Positions 1 to 6,200 of a stretch of 11,160 nt of DNA are shown here, in pieces. The stretch covers positions 1 to 11,160 of the forward strand of contig JALVWL010000120.1 in assembly GCA_027034965.1 (NCBI GenBank), in the 5' to 3' direction. Origin of the DNA: Candidatus Omnitrophota bacterium. GTDB taxonomy: Bacteria; Omnitrophota; Gorgyraeia; S143-82. A model generated the notes under the pieces. It was given only the letters and a program-made list of their open reading frames with translations, searched no databases and was not told the DNA's origin. How positions within the stretch are numbered: position 1 is the first letter of the stretch; each line of letters starts with the position of its first letter. The translations under genes and the position numbers were made by a program.

Positions 1-1
1 A

Positions 2-991
2 GTTTCTGATGTAAATGTAGGAAGTGGGGAGGTCCTCAGGGATAGTAATATGGGACTTATTTCTTTGGATTCTGTTTCTTCTCTATGGAGGGAACCTAGC
101 ACCTCTGCTCCCGATGAACAGGTTACGATTACCTCTGAATTGTCAGGTGATAATAACCAGCTATCTACTTCTCTGTCCGAGTTGGTTCAGTTGTCGAAGT
201 TGAGCAGAGATGCCTCTGCTGGCTCTTTGTCCATAGATAAGTCATTAGGGCAGGCACAGATTGGTGATGGATTGTCCCTTGGCAAAAATGGGCGAGCCAG
301 GGCGTTGGGGAATGTGTTGTTGGGCCGAGAGAATTCCATAGGTGTCTCTAGTAGGGGAGAAGATATTTCTTTGGGTAGTGTCGCATTTTATGAGAGAGAG
401 GGCAAGGGAAATGATATTTTAAGGTCCATAGAAAGTCTGCATTTGCAGTTGGCCAGGCACAATAGTGCCCAGCTCTCTGGGATTGGAGGGGGTGCTAGGG
501 CAGATGCTATACCAGTGAGCCTGGCAAATTTAAATACAAAGGTTGTTAATGGGGTATTCGATAGACATTCGATTGCAGTGGAGGTGCTCAACAGAGTAGA
601 ACATGTAGTGAAGCAATCGGTGGTTATGAATAAGATACCAGGAGGGGTTAGAATATCACTAAATCCTCCAGAATTGGGGCATTTGAAGATAGACCTTAGT
701 TATGAGGGGGAGAATAATTTAAAGGTTCATATCCTTGCAGATAAGCCAATGGCCTATGAGATATTGAAGGACAATAGTCATAGCTTGAGAGAACATCTGG
801 TGGAAAACACGCATTTTATGGATGTCAAGGTGGAATTGGCCCATACTCCTAGATCAGACCATCAAGGGATGTGGTTTGAGGACAGAAATCGCCGCAGGTC
901 GTATGATTTTTCCTGGGACAAGAGGGGAAATTCGGTTGAGGATGAGGATTTTTCAGACATATTGGAAGGGGTTATAAATAGGCTTGTATAG
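2..991 (+). CDS. fliK: FliK, flagellar hook-length control protein (C-terminal part, 5' end outside window)
   Basis: FliK is an exported molecular ruler that ends hook growth by acting on FlhB. The C-terminal quarter (about positions 620-850) matches the FliK C-terminal hook-length domain: a GGVRISLNPPELG motif, then alternating strand segments ending in DVKVEL. Upstream is a long, serine- and leucine-rich, poorly conserved region typical of the FliK ruler segment. The frame is open to the left edge of the window. The first ATG, at 50, has no convincing ribosome binding site, so I read the gene as 5' partial; FliK proteins usually exceed 350-400 residues. The stop is at 989-991, 11 bases before flgD. 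Its place before flgD agrees with the call. The assignment is good for the C-terminal domain; the rest rests on context. Confidence 0.85.
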   Translation, partial: VSDVNVGSGEVLRDSNMGLISLDSVSSLWREPSTSAPDEQVTITSELSGDNNQLSTSLSELVQLSKLSRDASAGSLSIDKSLGQAQIGDGLSLGKNGRARALGNVLLGRENSIGVSSRGEDISLGSVAFYEREGKGNDILRSIESLHLQLARHNSAQLSGIGGGARADAIPVSLANLNTKVVNGVFDRHSIAVEVLNRVEHVVKQSVVMNKIPGGVRISLNPPELGHLKIDLSYEGENNLKVHILADKPMAYEILKDNSHSLREHLVENTHFMDVKVELAHTPRSDHQGMWFEDRNRRRSYDFSWDKRGNSVEDEDFSDILEGVINRLV

Positions 992-1002
992 GGGGCTAAA
1001 CG

Positions 1003-1407
1003 ATGCAGACGGGATCCGTACAGAATAGTACATTGAGCGCCGCAGGAATTGATACATTGAAGAAATCTGGTCTGGACAGAGACGCTTTTATGCGCCTTCT
1101 GGTTACGGAATTGACTTACCAGGATCCAATGGCACCCGTGGACAATAAAGACTTCATAGCCCAGCTTGCCCAGTTCAGCAGCCTGGAGGCAGTGGAAAAC
1201 CTCCAGAAGACATTTGAGCAAAGCGCCCAGTCAATGCAGTGGTCTCAGGCAGTGTCTTTGATAGGCAGGACGATTGCAGGTGTAAGTGAAGATTCTGGTG
1301 ATGTTTCTGGCCTGGTAGTTGGTGCAGGTCTGGAGGATGGTAAGGTTGTTGTGGAACTTGAGACAGGGGATAGGATTGCCCTGGATACTATCAAGGAGGT
1401 CCGCTGA
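1003..1407 (+). CDS. flgD: FlgD, hook-assembly scaffolding (hook cap) protein, short form
   Basis: FlgD caps the growing hook outside the cell and allows FlgE subunits to polymerise beneath it. Residues 24-75 carry the family N-terminal signature: D-R-D-x-F-M-x-L-L-x-x-E-L, then Y-Q-D-P-M-x-P-x-D-N and Q-L-A-Q-F-S-S-L-E. The C-terminal 30 residues form a small beta-rich segment (GKVVVELETGDRIALDTIKE). At 134 residues it is much shorter than enteric FlgD (about 230) and lacks the Ig-like insert. It resembles the short FlgD found in Bacillus-type clusters, so I read it as a natural short form and not a truncation. A purine-rich site (AGGGGG, 990-995) sits 7 bases before the ATG. It lies between fliK and a small conserved flagellar protein gene, as is common outside enteric bacteria. 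Confidence 0.92.
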   Translation: MQTGSVQNSTLSAAGIDTLKKSGLDRDAFMRLLVTELTYQDPMAPVDNKDFIAQLAQFSSLEAVENLQKTFEQSAQSMQWSQAVSLIGRTIAGVSEDSGDVSGLVVGAGLEDGKVVVELETGDRIALDTIKEVR

Positions 1408-1410
1408 TAT

Positions 1411-1815
1411 ATGGGACCAATGCAGCCCATTTACAATCCAACTGGTATAGATGGAATTCCTCTTGTTAGTAAAACAGATCGCAAGTCTGCCACTAGCCAG
1501 TCTGATAGGTTTTCTGACTTATTAAAACAGGAGATGATAAGGGCGGACAAAAGGTCAAAAGGAGTGAGTCTCTCAAAACACGCTGAGAAGAGGTCTGAAC
1601 AGAGGGGAATAAAACTAGAAGGACCAGAGCTTGAAAAAATCTCTTCGGCAGTTGACAAGCTGGAAAAGAAAGGGGCAAAAGAGGCCCTTGTCTTGTATAA
1701 GCAGATAGGTTTGCTCGTTAATGTAAAGAATCGCAAGATTATTACCTGTGTAGACAAAGAGAGACTACGGGAGAATGTCTTTACGAATATAGATGGGGTT
1801 ATGTTTTTGGAGTAA
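1411..1815 (+). CDS. Small conserved flagellar operon protein (TIGR02530-like family)
   Basis: This 134-residue protein belongs to the small family that recurs between flgD and flgE in clostridial, spirochaetal and some other flagellar clusters, usually annotated only as 'flagellar operon protein'. Family-like features are S-K-H-A-E-K-R-S-E-Q-R-G-I at residues 55-67, a charged helical stretch with K-K-G-A-K-E-A-L-V-L (87-96), and the C-terminal E-N-V-F-T-N-I-D-G (121-129). No signal peptide or membrane segment is visible, so it is probably cytosolic or exported through the flagellar route. The role is not established; a hook or export accessory is inferred from position only. The start at 1411 follows the flgD stop by 3 bases and is served by AAGGAGGT (1393-1400) inside the end of flgD, which suggests translational coupling. 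Confidence 0.82.
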   Translation: MGPMQPIYNPTGIDGIPLVSKTDRKSATSQSDRFSDLLKQEMIRADKRSKGVSLSKHAEKRSEQRGIKLEGPELEKISSAVDKLEKKGAKEALVLYKQIGLLVNVKNRKIITCVDKERLRENVFTNIDGVMFLE

Positions 1816-1821
1816 GGGGCT

Positions 1822-1863
1822 GGCCCTCACCGAGGAGGCCCTTTGCTCACATAATGATGTGAG
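1822..1863 (+). promoter_or_regulatory. Two short hairpins in the leader of flgE
   Basis: The 60-base gap before flgE can fold into two hairpins. The first (1822-1840) is GGCCCTC / loop ACC / GAG, bulge GA, GGCC. The second (1846-1863) is a perfect 7-bp stem, CTCACAT-AATG-ATGTGAG, whose last bases run straight into the G-rich ribosome binding site (about 1861-1868) for the start at 1876. No U-tract follows, so neither is a standard intrinsic terminator. Control of flgE translation or transcript processing is inference. Confidence 0.4.
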
Positions 1864-1875
1864 GGGGGATGCCTT

Positions 1876-3900
1876 ATGATGCGTTCAATGTTTGCTGGTG
1901 TGTCTGGTATAAAGGCCCACCAGACAAGGATGGATGTAATCGGTAATAACTTGGCCAATGTCAATACCACTGGTTTTAAGTTCAGTAGGGTTACATTTAA
2001 GGATATGCTTAATCAGACTGTGCGAGGTGGTACAGCTCCAACCGCAACAGGTACAGGTGGTATAAATCCGGCACAGGTGGGTTTGGGAGTACTGGTTGCT
2101 GGTATTGACACAATCCATGACCAAGGGAACTTGCAGGCGACAGGTAAGCCTACTGATATGGCCATCCAAGGCAATGGTTTCTTTGTCCTGAATAATGGAC
2201 AGACTACTTCCTATTCCAGAGATGGTTCCTTTGATATCAATGCCAATGGTGTATTAATAAATCCTTCTAATGGATACAGGGTGCAGGGATGGCAGGCAGT
2301 AAACGGTGCGGTTGATACCAGCGCCCCAGTAGGGGATATAACTATACCGATTGGTAGTAGGATGGTGGCCCAGGCTACCTCTAATGTATATCTGGTAGGG
2401 AACCTAAATGCCGACGCAGAGATAGGCACCAGGGGAAGCATCTCGCGTTCTGATTATTATCTAGCCGGTGTTGCGCAGGCCTCCACCTATCTGATTTCTC
2501 TATTCGACGATAGCTCTACAGCGAATCCCTTAAACCTTTCCAGTGGAGATTCGATTGCCCTGCACTGGAATGATGGAAGTTCCCATGATAGCACGTTTAC
2601 AGTCAGTTCTACAGTAACTCTAAGTGATTTTGCCTCCTGGTTGAGTGGTCAGCTAGGTGCGAATGTAACAGTCTCGGTTACCAGTAGCGGTGCGATACAG
2701 ATAACCAATAATGGTGGTACGGCCATTACCAGCCTCTCTATAACGGTCTCTGGAAATACTGTGTTTAATAATGTCTTCGATGATATAAGTTCTACACTGG
2801 CCGCTGGCGGCGGTACTGATTCCTCTGCGGCAATGGAGAGGGCGGCTACCAGTTCGGATAGCCTGTTTGACCTGACGACCTCTCAGGGCAATAGTCTGGG
2901 GTTGGTTACAGGAGATGTTATCTATATATCTGCATTTAAGGGCGGTATAGCCCTTTCAACCCTTTCGGGTGTAGTTGGTACGGACTTCTCTACGCTTGGC
3001 GAGCTGGCAGAGTATGTCGAGGATGTCTTTGGCATTACCTCTTCCGCAAATGGAGTCTCTATTGATTCTCTGGGAAGGATGCTTGTAGAGGCGGATATTG
3101 GTTCAGGAAATGCCTTCTCAAATATATCGATTGTCGCCAAGAACTCAGCTGGCACTACTGAGAGAAACTACTTTAATGCCGTAAATAATTTCTCTACAGT
3201 TCAGACGGCTACAGGAGAGAGCGCCACACTTTCTATGACCGTATATGATTCCCTGGGAGTTGAGCACAGGGTGACGATGATATTCACAAGGACAGCTGCG
3301 AATACCTGGGCATGGAATGCAGACTGTGCGGATGATATCTTTGAGGGAAGAAATATCTCCGGAGGGATGCAGACAATAGAGTTCTTAAGCAATGGTTCTT
3401 ATAACACCTCTACAGGAAATCTTTCCATTGATCTGGATAATGGTGCATCCAGTCCTCTTCAGATTACGCCGAATATGTCTATGTTTACCCAATTCTCAGG
3501 GGATTCTTCTATTAGTCTGCGTCAGCAGGATGGTTATCCTATGGGTATATTGGAGAAGTTTGCTATAGGTGCGGGAGGAGATATAACGGGAATTTATTCT
3601 AATGGTTTGACGGATCTCATAGGCAAGATTGCCCTGGCAACCTTTAGTAACCCGGGTGGTTTGTTGAAAGAAGGGGACAATCTCTATAAGCAATCTATGA
3701 CCTCTGGTGTCGCTCAGATTGGTGAGCCTGGCACTGGCGGTAGAGGTACGATTAGCAACGGTGTTCTGGAGATGTCGAATGTTGACTTGGCAAGAGAATT
3801 TACGGATATGATTATTACTCAGAGGGGATTTCAAGCAAGTTCCAGAATAATTTCTACCTCAGATGAATTGCTACAAGAGTTGGTTAATCTGAAGAGGTAA
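1876..3900 (+). CDS. flgE: FlgE, flagellar hook protein (long form, 674 residues)
   Basis: FlgE polymerises into the hook, the universal joint between rod and filament. The N-terminus has the rod/hook family signature (RSMFAGVSGI, then M-D-V-I-G-N-N-L-A-N-V-N-T-T-G-F-K). The C-terminal 50 residues have the matching heptad-rich helix with S-N-V-D-L-A-R-E-F-T-D-M-I and Q-R-G-F-Q-A-S-S-R-I. Between them, about residues 440-620 match the conserved FlgE core (SMTVYDSLGVEH; FSNPGGL). At 674 residues it is far longer than enteric FlgE (about 400). The excess lies in a Ser/Thr/Gly-rich central insert (about 190-445) that seems to contain two similar beta-rich modules near 225-310 and 347-440, presumably on the hook surface. 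The start at 1876 is chosen because the G-run at 1864-1868 is 7 bases upstream; the ATG at 1879 is an alternative. The gene is complete. Confidence 0.95.
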   Translation: MMRSMFAGVSGIKAHQTRMDVIGNNLANVNTTGFKFSRVTFKDMLNQTVRGGTAPTATGTGGINPAQVGLGVLVAGIDTIHDQGNLQATGKPTDMAIQGNGFFVLNNGQTTSYSRDGSFDINANGVLINPSNGYRVQGWQAVNGAVDTSAPVGDITIPIGSRMVAQATSNVYLVGNLNADAEIGTRGSISRSDYYLAGVAQASTYLISLFDDSSTANPLNLSSGDSIALHWNDGSSHDSTFTVSSTVTLSDFASWLSGQLGANVTVSVTSSGAIQITNNGGTAITSLSITVSGNTVFNNVFDDISSTLAAGGGTDSSAAMERAATSSDSLFDLTTSQGNSLGLVTGDVIYISAFKGGIALSTLSGVVGTDFSTLGELAEYVEDVFGITSSANGVSIDSLGRMLVEADIGSGNAFSNISIVAKNSAGTTERNYFNAVNNFSTVQTATGESATLSMTVYDSLGVEHRVTMIFTRTAANTWAWNADCADDIFEGRNISGGMQTIEFLSNGSYNTSTGNLSIDLDNGASSPLQITPNMSMFTQFSGDSSISLRQQDGYPMGILEKFAIGAGGDITGIYSNGLTDLIGKIALATFSNPGGLLKEGDNLYKQSMTSGVAQIGEPGTGGRGTISNGVLEMSNVDLAREFTDMIITQRGFQASSRIISTSDELLQELVNLKR

Positions 3901-3903
3901 ATG

Positions 3904-4126
3904 TTAAAAACTAAAAACTAAAAACGCAAAACTAAAAACCACAACTCAAAGCTCAAAACTGTTTTTAATATGGGATATAGAGAATGCGGAGTTAAGGGAG
4001 GTAAAATCGGAGTGCAAGAATTGGCGGCTCAGTTGACGATGAAGAGGAGAGAAAGAAAGGATAAAATAAAAAGATTTAAGTTTTAAGCTGTGGTTTTGAG
4101 ATTTGAGTTTTGACTTTTGAGTTATA
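3904..4126. repeat. Imperfect inverted repeat of AAAACT-type words between flgE and flbD
   Basis: The 315-base spacer 3901-4215 contains no credible gene. Its left part (3904-3960) is a run of degenerate words of the type AAAACTA / CTCAAA. The complementary words (TTTTGAG, TTTGAGT, TTTTAAG) run from about 4072 to 4126. The arms share a perfect 9-bp core, AAAACCACA at 3935-3943 against TGTGGTTTT at 4089-4097, flanked by register-matched CT-N-AAA words. About 110 purine-rich bases separate the arms. The right arm shares an exact 17-base block (TTTAAGTTTTAAGCTGT, 4075-4091) with the second spacer at 6111-6127. A dispersed, non-autonomous intergenic repeat is the likeliest reading; no transposase or clean target duplication is visible. 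Confidence 0.6.
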
Positions 4127-4177
4127 TTTAGATAAGGAAAGAGATGTTTGATTAGCAATCCCTGGAAAGTAAAGAAT

Positions 4178-4205
4178 TCTAATGCATAAACCGGGTTTAT
4201 TTAGG
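4178..4205 (+). repeat. CCGGG-centred repeat element, copy 1, upstream of flbD
   Basis: A short element begins TCTAATGCATAA and ends TTTAGG. It contains a perfect 15-base odd-centred palindrome, ATAAACC-G-GGTTTAT (4186-4200). A near copy lies at 6163-6189. In both cases the terminal TTAGG stops 10-11 bases before a start codon, so here it provides the only plausible, weak ribosome binding site for flbD (AGG at 4203-4205). It may be the end of the larger repeat in this spacer or a binding site or leader hairpin; the sequence does not decide. Confidence 0.55.
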
Positions 4206-4215
4206 CTAAATTATT

Positions 4216-4413
4216 ATGATTTTGCTGACATTATTGAATGATAATAAAATAATCGTAAATGCAGAATTAATAAAGACAATAGAAAACACACCAGATACAG
4301 TGATTTCTTTTGTTAATGGTGAAAAATTAATAGTGAAAGAAAATGTTGAAGAAGTGGTGGAGAAGGTGGTAACGTATAAGAGACTGATACATAGCTTGAT
4401 TTGGTTAGGCTAG
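4216..4413 (+). CDS. flbD: FlbD/SwrD family flagellar protein
   Basis: This 65-residue protein matches the FlbD family throughout: short beta strands at the N-terminus (L-L-N-D-N-K-I-I-V-N-A-E-L-I), the hallmark E-N-T-P-D-T-V-I-S-F, and then G-E-K-L-I-V-K-E-N-V-E-E-V. A C-terminal helix follows. The Bacillus homologue SwrD is known to raise flagellar motor power, probably through the stators, which fits its place directly before motA. This is not the unrelated Caulobacter sigma-54 activator also called FlbD. The start is fixed by the conserved N-terminus although the ribosome binding site is weak (AGG 10 bases upstream). It is more AT-rich than its neighbours. The stop precedes motA by 9 bases, suggesting co-translation with the stator genes. 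Confidence 0.9.
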   Translation: MILLTLLNDNKIIVNAELIKTIENTPDTVISFVNGEKLIVKENVEEVVEKVVTYKRLIHSLIWLG

Positions 4414-4422
4414 GGGGGAGAT

Positions 4423-5184
4423 ATGGATGTAAGCACACCAGGTGGTCTGGCTCTAGGATTTATTCTTATCCTGGCGGCTATGGGCAGTTCTATCCCTGCC
4501 TTCATTGATATCCCTTCTATGCTAATAGTTATAGGAGGGACGATTGCTGCTACGGTGATTAGTTATCCTTTGGATAGGGTCCTTGGTATATCCAAGGTCT
4601 TAATGAAGACAATGTTCTTTTCCCTGCCAAAAGATACAGAGATTATAAAGACGCTAATAGACTTTGCGACCAGGGCAAGGAGAGATGGTATCCTTGCCTT
4701 GGAGGAGGCCTCTCAATCTATTGAGGATCCTTTTTTCAAGAAGGGATTACAGCTCGCCATCGATGGTAATCCTCCAGAGGTCATTGAGGCGGTCTTGACT
4801 ACCGAGATAGAGAAGATGGAAGAGAGACATCAGTTGGGGGCGGGGATATTTTCCAATATGGCCAACTATGCCCCTGCATTTGGTATGATAGGGACATTGA
4901 TCGGACTAGTACAGATGCTCCAGAACCTCCAGGATCCATCTAGCATTGGAGGGAGTATGGCAGTGGCATTGATTACGACGTTTTATGGGGCGGTCCTGGC
5001 AAATCTTATCTTTCTGCCCCTGGCGGCAAAGTTAAAATACAGGGCCCAACAGGAGAAGCTCCAGATGGACATTATAATGAATGGCATCCTTTCCATTCAA
5101 TCTGGAGACAACCCCAGGGTGGTTGAGGAGAAATTAAAGACATATCTGCCGCCAGCCGAAAGGGCAGAGGTCTCTTCTGAGTAG
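4423..5184 (+). CDS. motA: MotA/PomA stator subunit A
   Basis: MotA is the inner-membrane subunit that surrounds two MotB helices, conducts ions and pushes on FliG. The 253-residue protein has the expected four membrane segments (about 8-28, 32-50, 150-170 and 180-202). A large cytosolic loop between the second and third carries the charged residues used on FliG (R86-R87 and E94-E95 in R-R-D-G-I-L-A-L-E-E). The third and fourth helices read P-A-F-G-M-I-G-T-L-I-G-L-V-Q-M-L and A-V-A-L-I-T-T-F-Y-G-A-V-L-A-N. Together with the C-terminal I-Q-S-G-D-N-P-R-V-V this is closer to PomA/MotP (sodium-type) than to E. coli MotA. Ion choice is inferred, not shown. A strong ribosome binding site (GGGGGGAG, 4413-4420) precedes the ATG. 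The partner motB follows after 39 bases. Confidence 0.96.
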   Translation: MDVSTPGGLALGFILILAAMGSSIPAFIDIPSMLIVIGGTIAATVISYPLDRVLGISKVLMKTMFFSLPKDTEIIKTLIDFATRARRDGILALEEASQSIEDPFFKKGLQLAIDGNPPEVIEAVLTTEIEKMEERHQLGAGIFSNMANYAPAFGMIGTLIGLVQMLQNLQDPSSIGGSMAVALITTFYGAVLANLIFLPLAAKLKYRAQQEKLQMDIIMNGILSIQSGDNPRVVEEKLKTYLPPAERAEVSSE

Positions 5185-5223
5185 ATACGTTGATTATCTT
5201 ATCACAAGCGGGAAGGAATAGCT

Positions 5224-5991
5224 ATGCCATTGGATAAAAAGAAGAAAAAGGATCCTCCCCCTGATCCGGAAGACGATATGCCTACCTGTCCTTTCTGGAT
5301 GCTTACTTTTGGGGATGCCATGTCCTTATTGTTGACCTTCTTTGTTATGTTGGTCTCCTTTACTTCCTTCGATGAGCTCAAGGTCGGAGGATTTATCGGA
5401 TCCTTATCTCTCCGTTTTGGTGGGATGGGCCTTTCTGGAGAGGGATCAGGTTTAGAAAAGCTACGACAGATAACCAAGATACTGGTACGCAATAACAGGG
5501 CATTGACTTTTAGAGAGCAGCAAAAGGTTTTGACCAAATTGATGGTACTCAAGGGATATGTAAAGAGCGAAGGCATATATAAGGCGATAAATTTCAGCAA
5601 AATAGAGAGGGGTTATTCTATCAGGATCAATAATGAGCTTCTATTTAAGAAGGGCGGAGAAGAATTATCCGAAGAGGCAAAGGCCCTTTTGAAGAAGATC
5701 CTTCCGGTGCTTATGTATGTCGAGAATCCTGTGGTAGTAGAGGGACATACTGATAATGTCCCGCTGCGCTTTGGTGGCAGGTACCGGGATAATTTTGATC
5801 TCTCTCTGGCTAGGGCAATGACAGTGGCGGATTTTTTGATAGCCAATGGGCTGCCAGAATCTCGTATATCAGTGGCGGGGTTAGCTGATCTAAAGCCAGT
5901 TGCACCGAACGATACGCCTGAAAATAGAAAAAAGAACCGACGTGTTGAGCTGATAATAGTGGGCAGGACACCAGATTATTCACATATTTGA
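5224..5991 (+). CDS. motB: MotB/PomB stator subunit B (complete, functional residues present)
   Basis: MotB supplies the ion-binding aspartate and anchors the stator to peptidoglycan. After a lysine-rich cytosolic start, a single membrane helix contains the W-M-L-T-F-G-D-A-M-S-L-L-L-T-F-F-V motif, with the essential aspartate at D31. A plug/linker follows, then a complete OmpA-like peptidoglycan-binding domain (about 130-250) with E-G-H-T-D-N-V-P (H175, D177), L-S-L-A-R-A, and the closing N-R-K-K-N-R-R-V-E-L. The C-P-x-W-x-x-T-F-x-D-x-M-S-L-L pattern recalls PomB. At 255 residues it is of normal length. The ribosome binding site GGGAAGGA lies about 8 bases upstream. The downstream spacer separates it from a second, degenerate MotB-like gene, so this copy is presumably the working partner of MotA. 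Confidence 0.96.
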   Translation: MPLDKKKKKDPPPDPEDDMPTCPFWMLTFGDAMSLLLTFFVMLVSFTSFDELKVGGFIGSLSLRFGGMGLSGEGSGLEKLRQITKILVRNNRALTFREQQKVLTKLMVLKGYVKSEGIYKAINFSKIERGYSIRINNELLFKKGGEELSEEAKALLKKILPVLMYVENPVVVEGHTDNVPLRFGGRYRDNFDLSLARAMTVADFLIANGLPESRISVAGLADLKPVAPNDTPENRKKNRRVELIIVGRTPDYSHI

Positions 5992-5995
5992 TATA

Positions 5996-6115
5996 TTAAA
6001 ACTAAGAATGTAGAAGGGAGAATGAAGCATGGAGGATTCTTATTTGCTGGAATATTTCTCTTAATAAAAAATTTCCTTCATTCTCCATGCTCCATTCTTC
6101 ATCCTTAGGTTTTAA
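5996..6115. repeat. Nested imperfect palindrome between motB and the motB-like gene
   Basis: Directly after the motB stop, the outer arms TTAAAACTAAG (5996-6006) and CTTAGGTTTTAA (6104-6115) are complementary with one extra base. Inside them lie arms built of GAATG/GGAG words: GAATGAAGCATGGAG (6020-6034) pairs with CTCCATGCTCCATTC (6083-6097) with one mismatch. The loop is AT-rich (about 6038-6075). The structure could fold in the transcript or mark a dispersed intergenic repeat. It lacks the compact GC stem plus U-tract of an intrinsic terminator. Confidence 0.6.
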
Positions 6116-6161
6116 GTTTTAAGCTGTAGATTTGACTTTTGAGATTTTAGATTTGAGTTTT
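6108..6161 (+). repeat. TTTTGAG/TTTAAG word-repeat tract shared with the first spacer
   Basis: This tract is made of degenerate words (TTTTAAG, TTTGACTTTTGAG, ATTTGAG) like the right arm of the repeat before flbD. It shares an exact 17-base block with it (TTTAAGTTTTAAGCTGT at 6111-6127 and 4075-4091). In both spacers the tract lies upstream of the CCGGG-centred element and in the same orientation, so both spacers seem to carry related copies of one composite repeat. Confidence 0.6.
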
Positions 6162-6162
6162 A

Positions 6163-6189
6163 TCTAATGCATAATCCGGGTTAATTAGG
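6163..6189 (+). repeat. CCGGG-centred repeat element, copy 2, upstream of the motB-like gene
   Basis: This is the second copy of the element found before flbD. It starts with the identical TCTAATGCATAA, differs by one base, then has the identical CCGGGTT and a closing TTAGG. The central palindrome is less perfect than in copy 1. The closing bases merge with GAGG to give the ribosome binding site (TAGGAGG, 6186-6192) of the gene starting at 6201, so the element forms part of that gene's leader. Confidence 0.55.
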
Positions 6190-6200
6190 AGGATATTGTT

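Noticed and set aside
50..52. ATG at 50 as the true start of fliK
   Set aside because: The frame is open back to the first bases of the window, no good ribosome binding site precedes this ATG, and FliK is normally longer. The gene is treated as 5' partial.
862..1221. Open frame of 119 codons on the minus strand over fliK/flgD
   Set aside because: It is antisense to recognised coding sequence and resembles no protein family.
4021..4037. Possible sigma-54 promoter (TTGGCGG-CTCAG-TTGAC)
   Set aside because: The spacing is close to right, but the invariant GC of the -12 element is missing, and no activator site is seen.
3901..4126. Word repeats considered as a CRISPR array
   Set aside because: The words are 6-8 bases, degenerate and without regular spacers, and no cas genes are nearby.
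3946..4158. Open frame of 70 codons on the minus strand in the first spacer
   Set aside because: Its translation is low complexity (Leu, Ser, Lys, Phe) and follows from the word repeats; there is no convincing ribosome binding site.
4148..4175. Possible sigma-70 promoter before flbD (TTGATT, 16 bases, TAAAGA)
   Set aside because: The -10 box matches only three of six consensus bases in a very AT-rich stretch, which is expected by chance.
5996..6115. Palindrome after motB considered as an intrinsic terminator
   Set aside because: The loop is about 40-50 bases, the stem is imperfect, and no U-tract directly follows. Downstream genes lack an obvious promoter of their own, so full termination seems unlikely.
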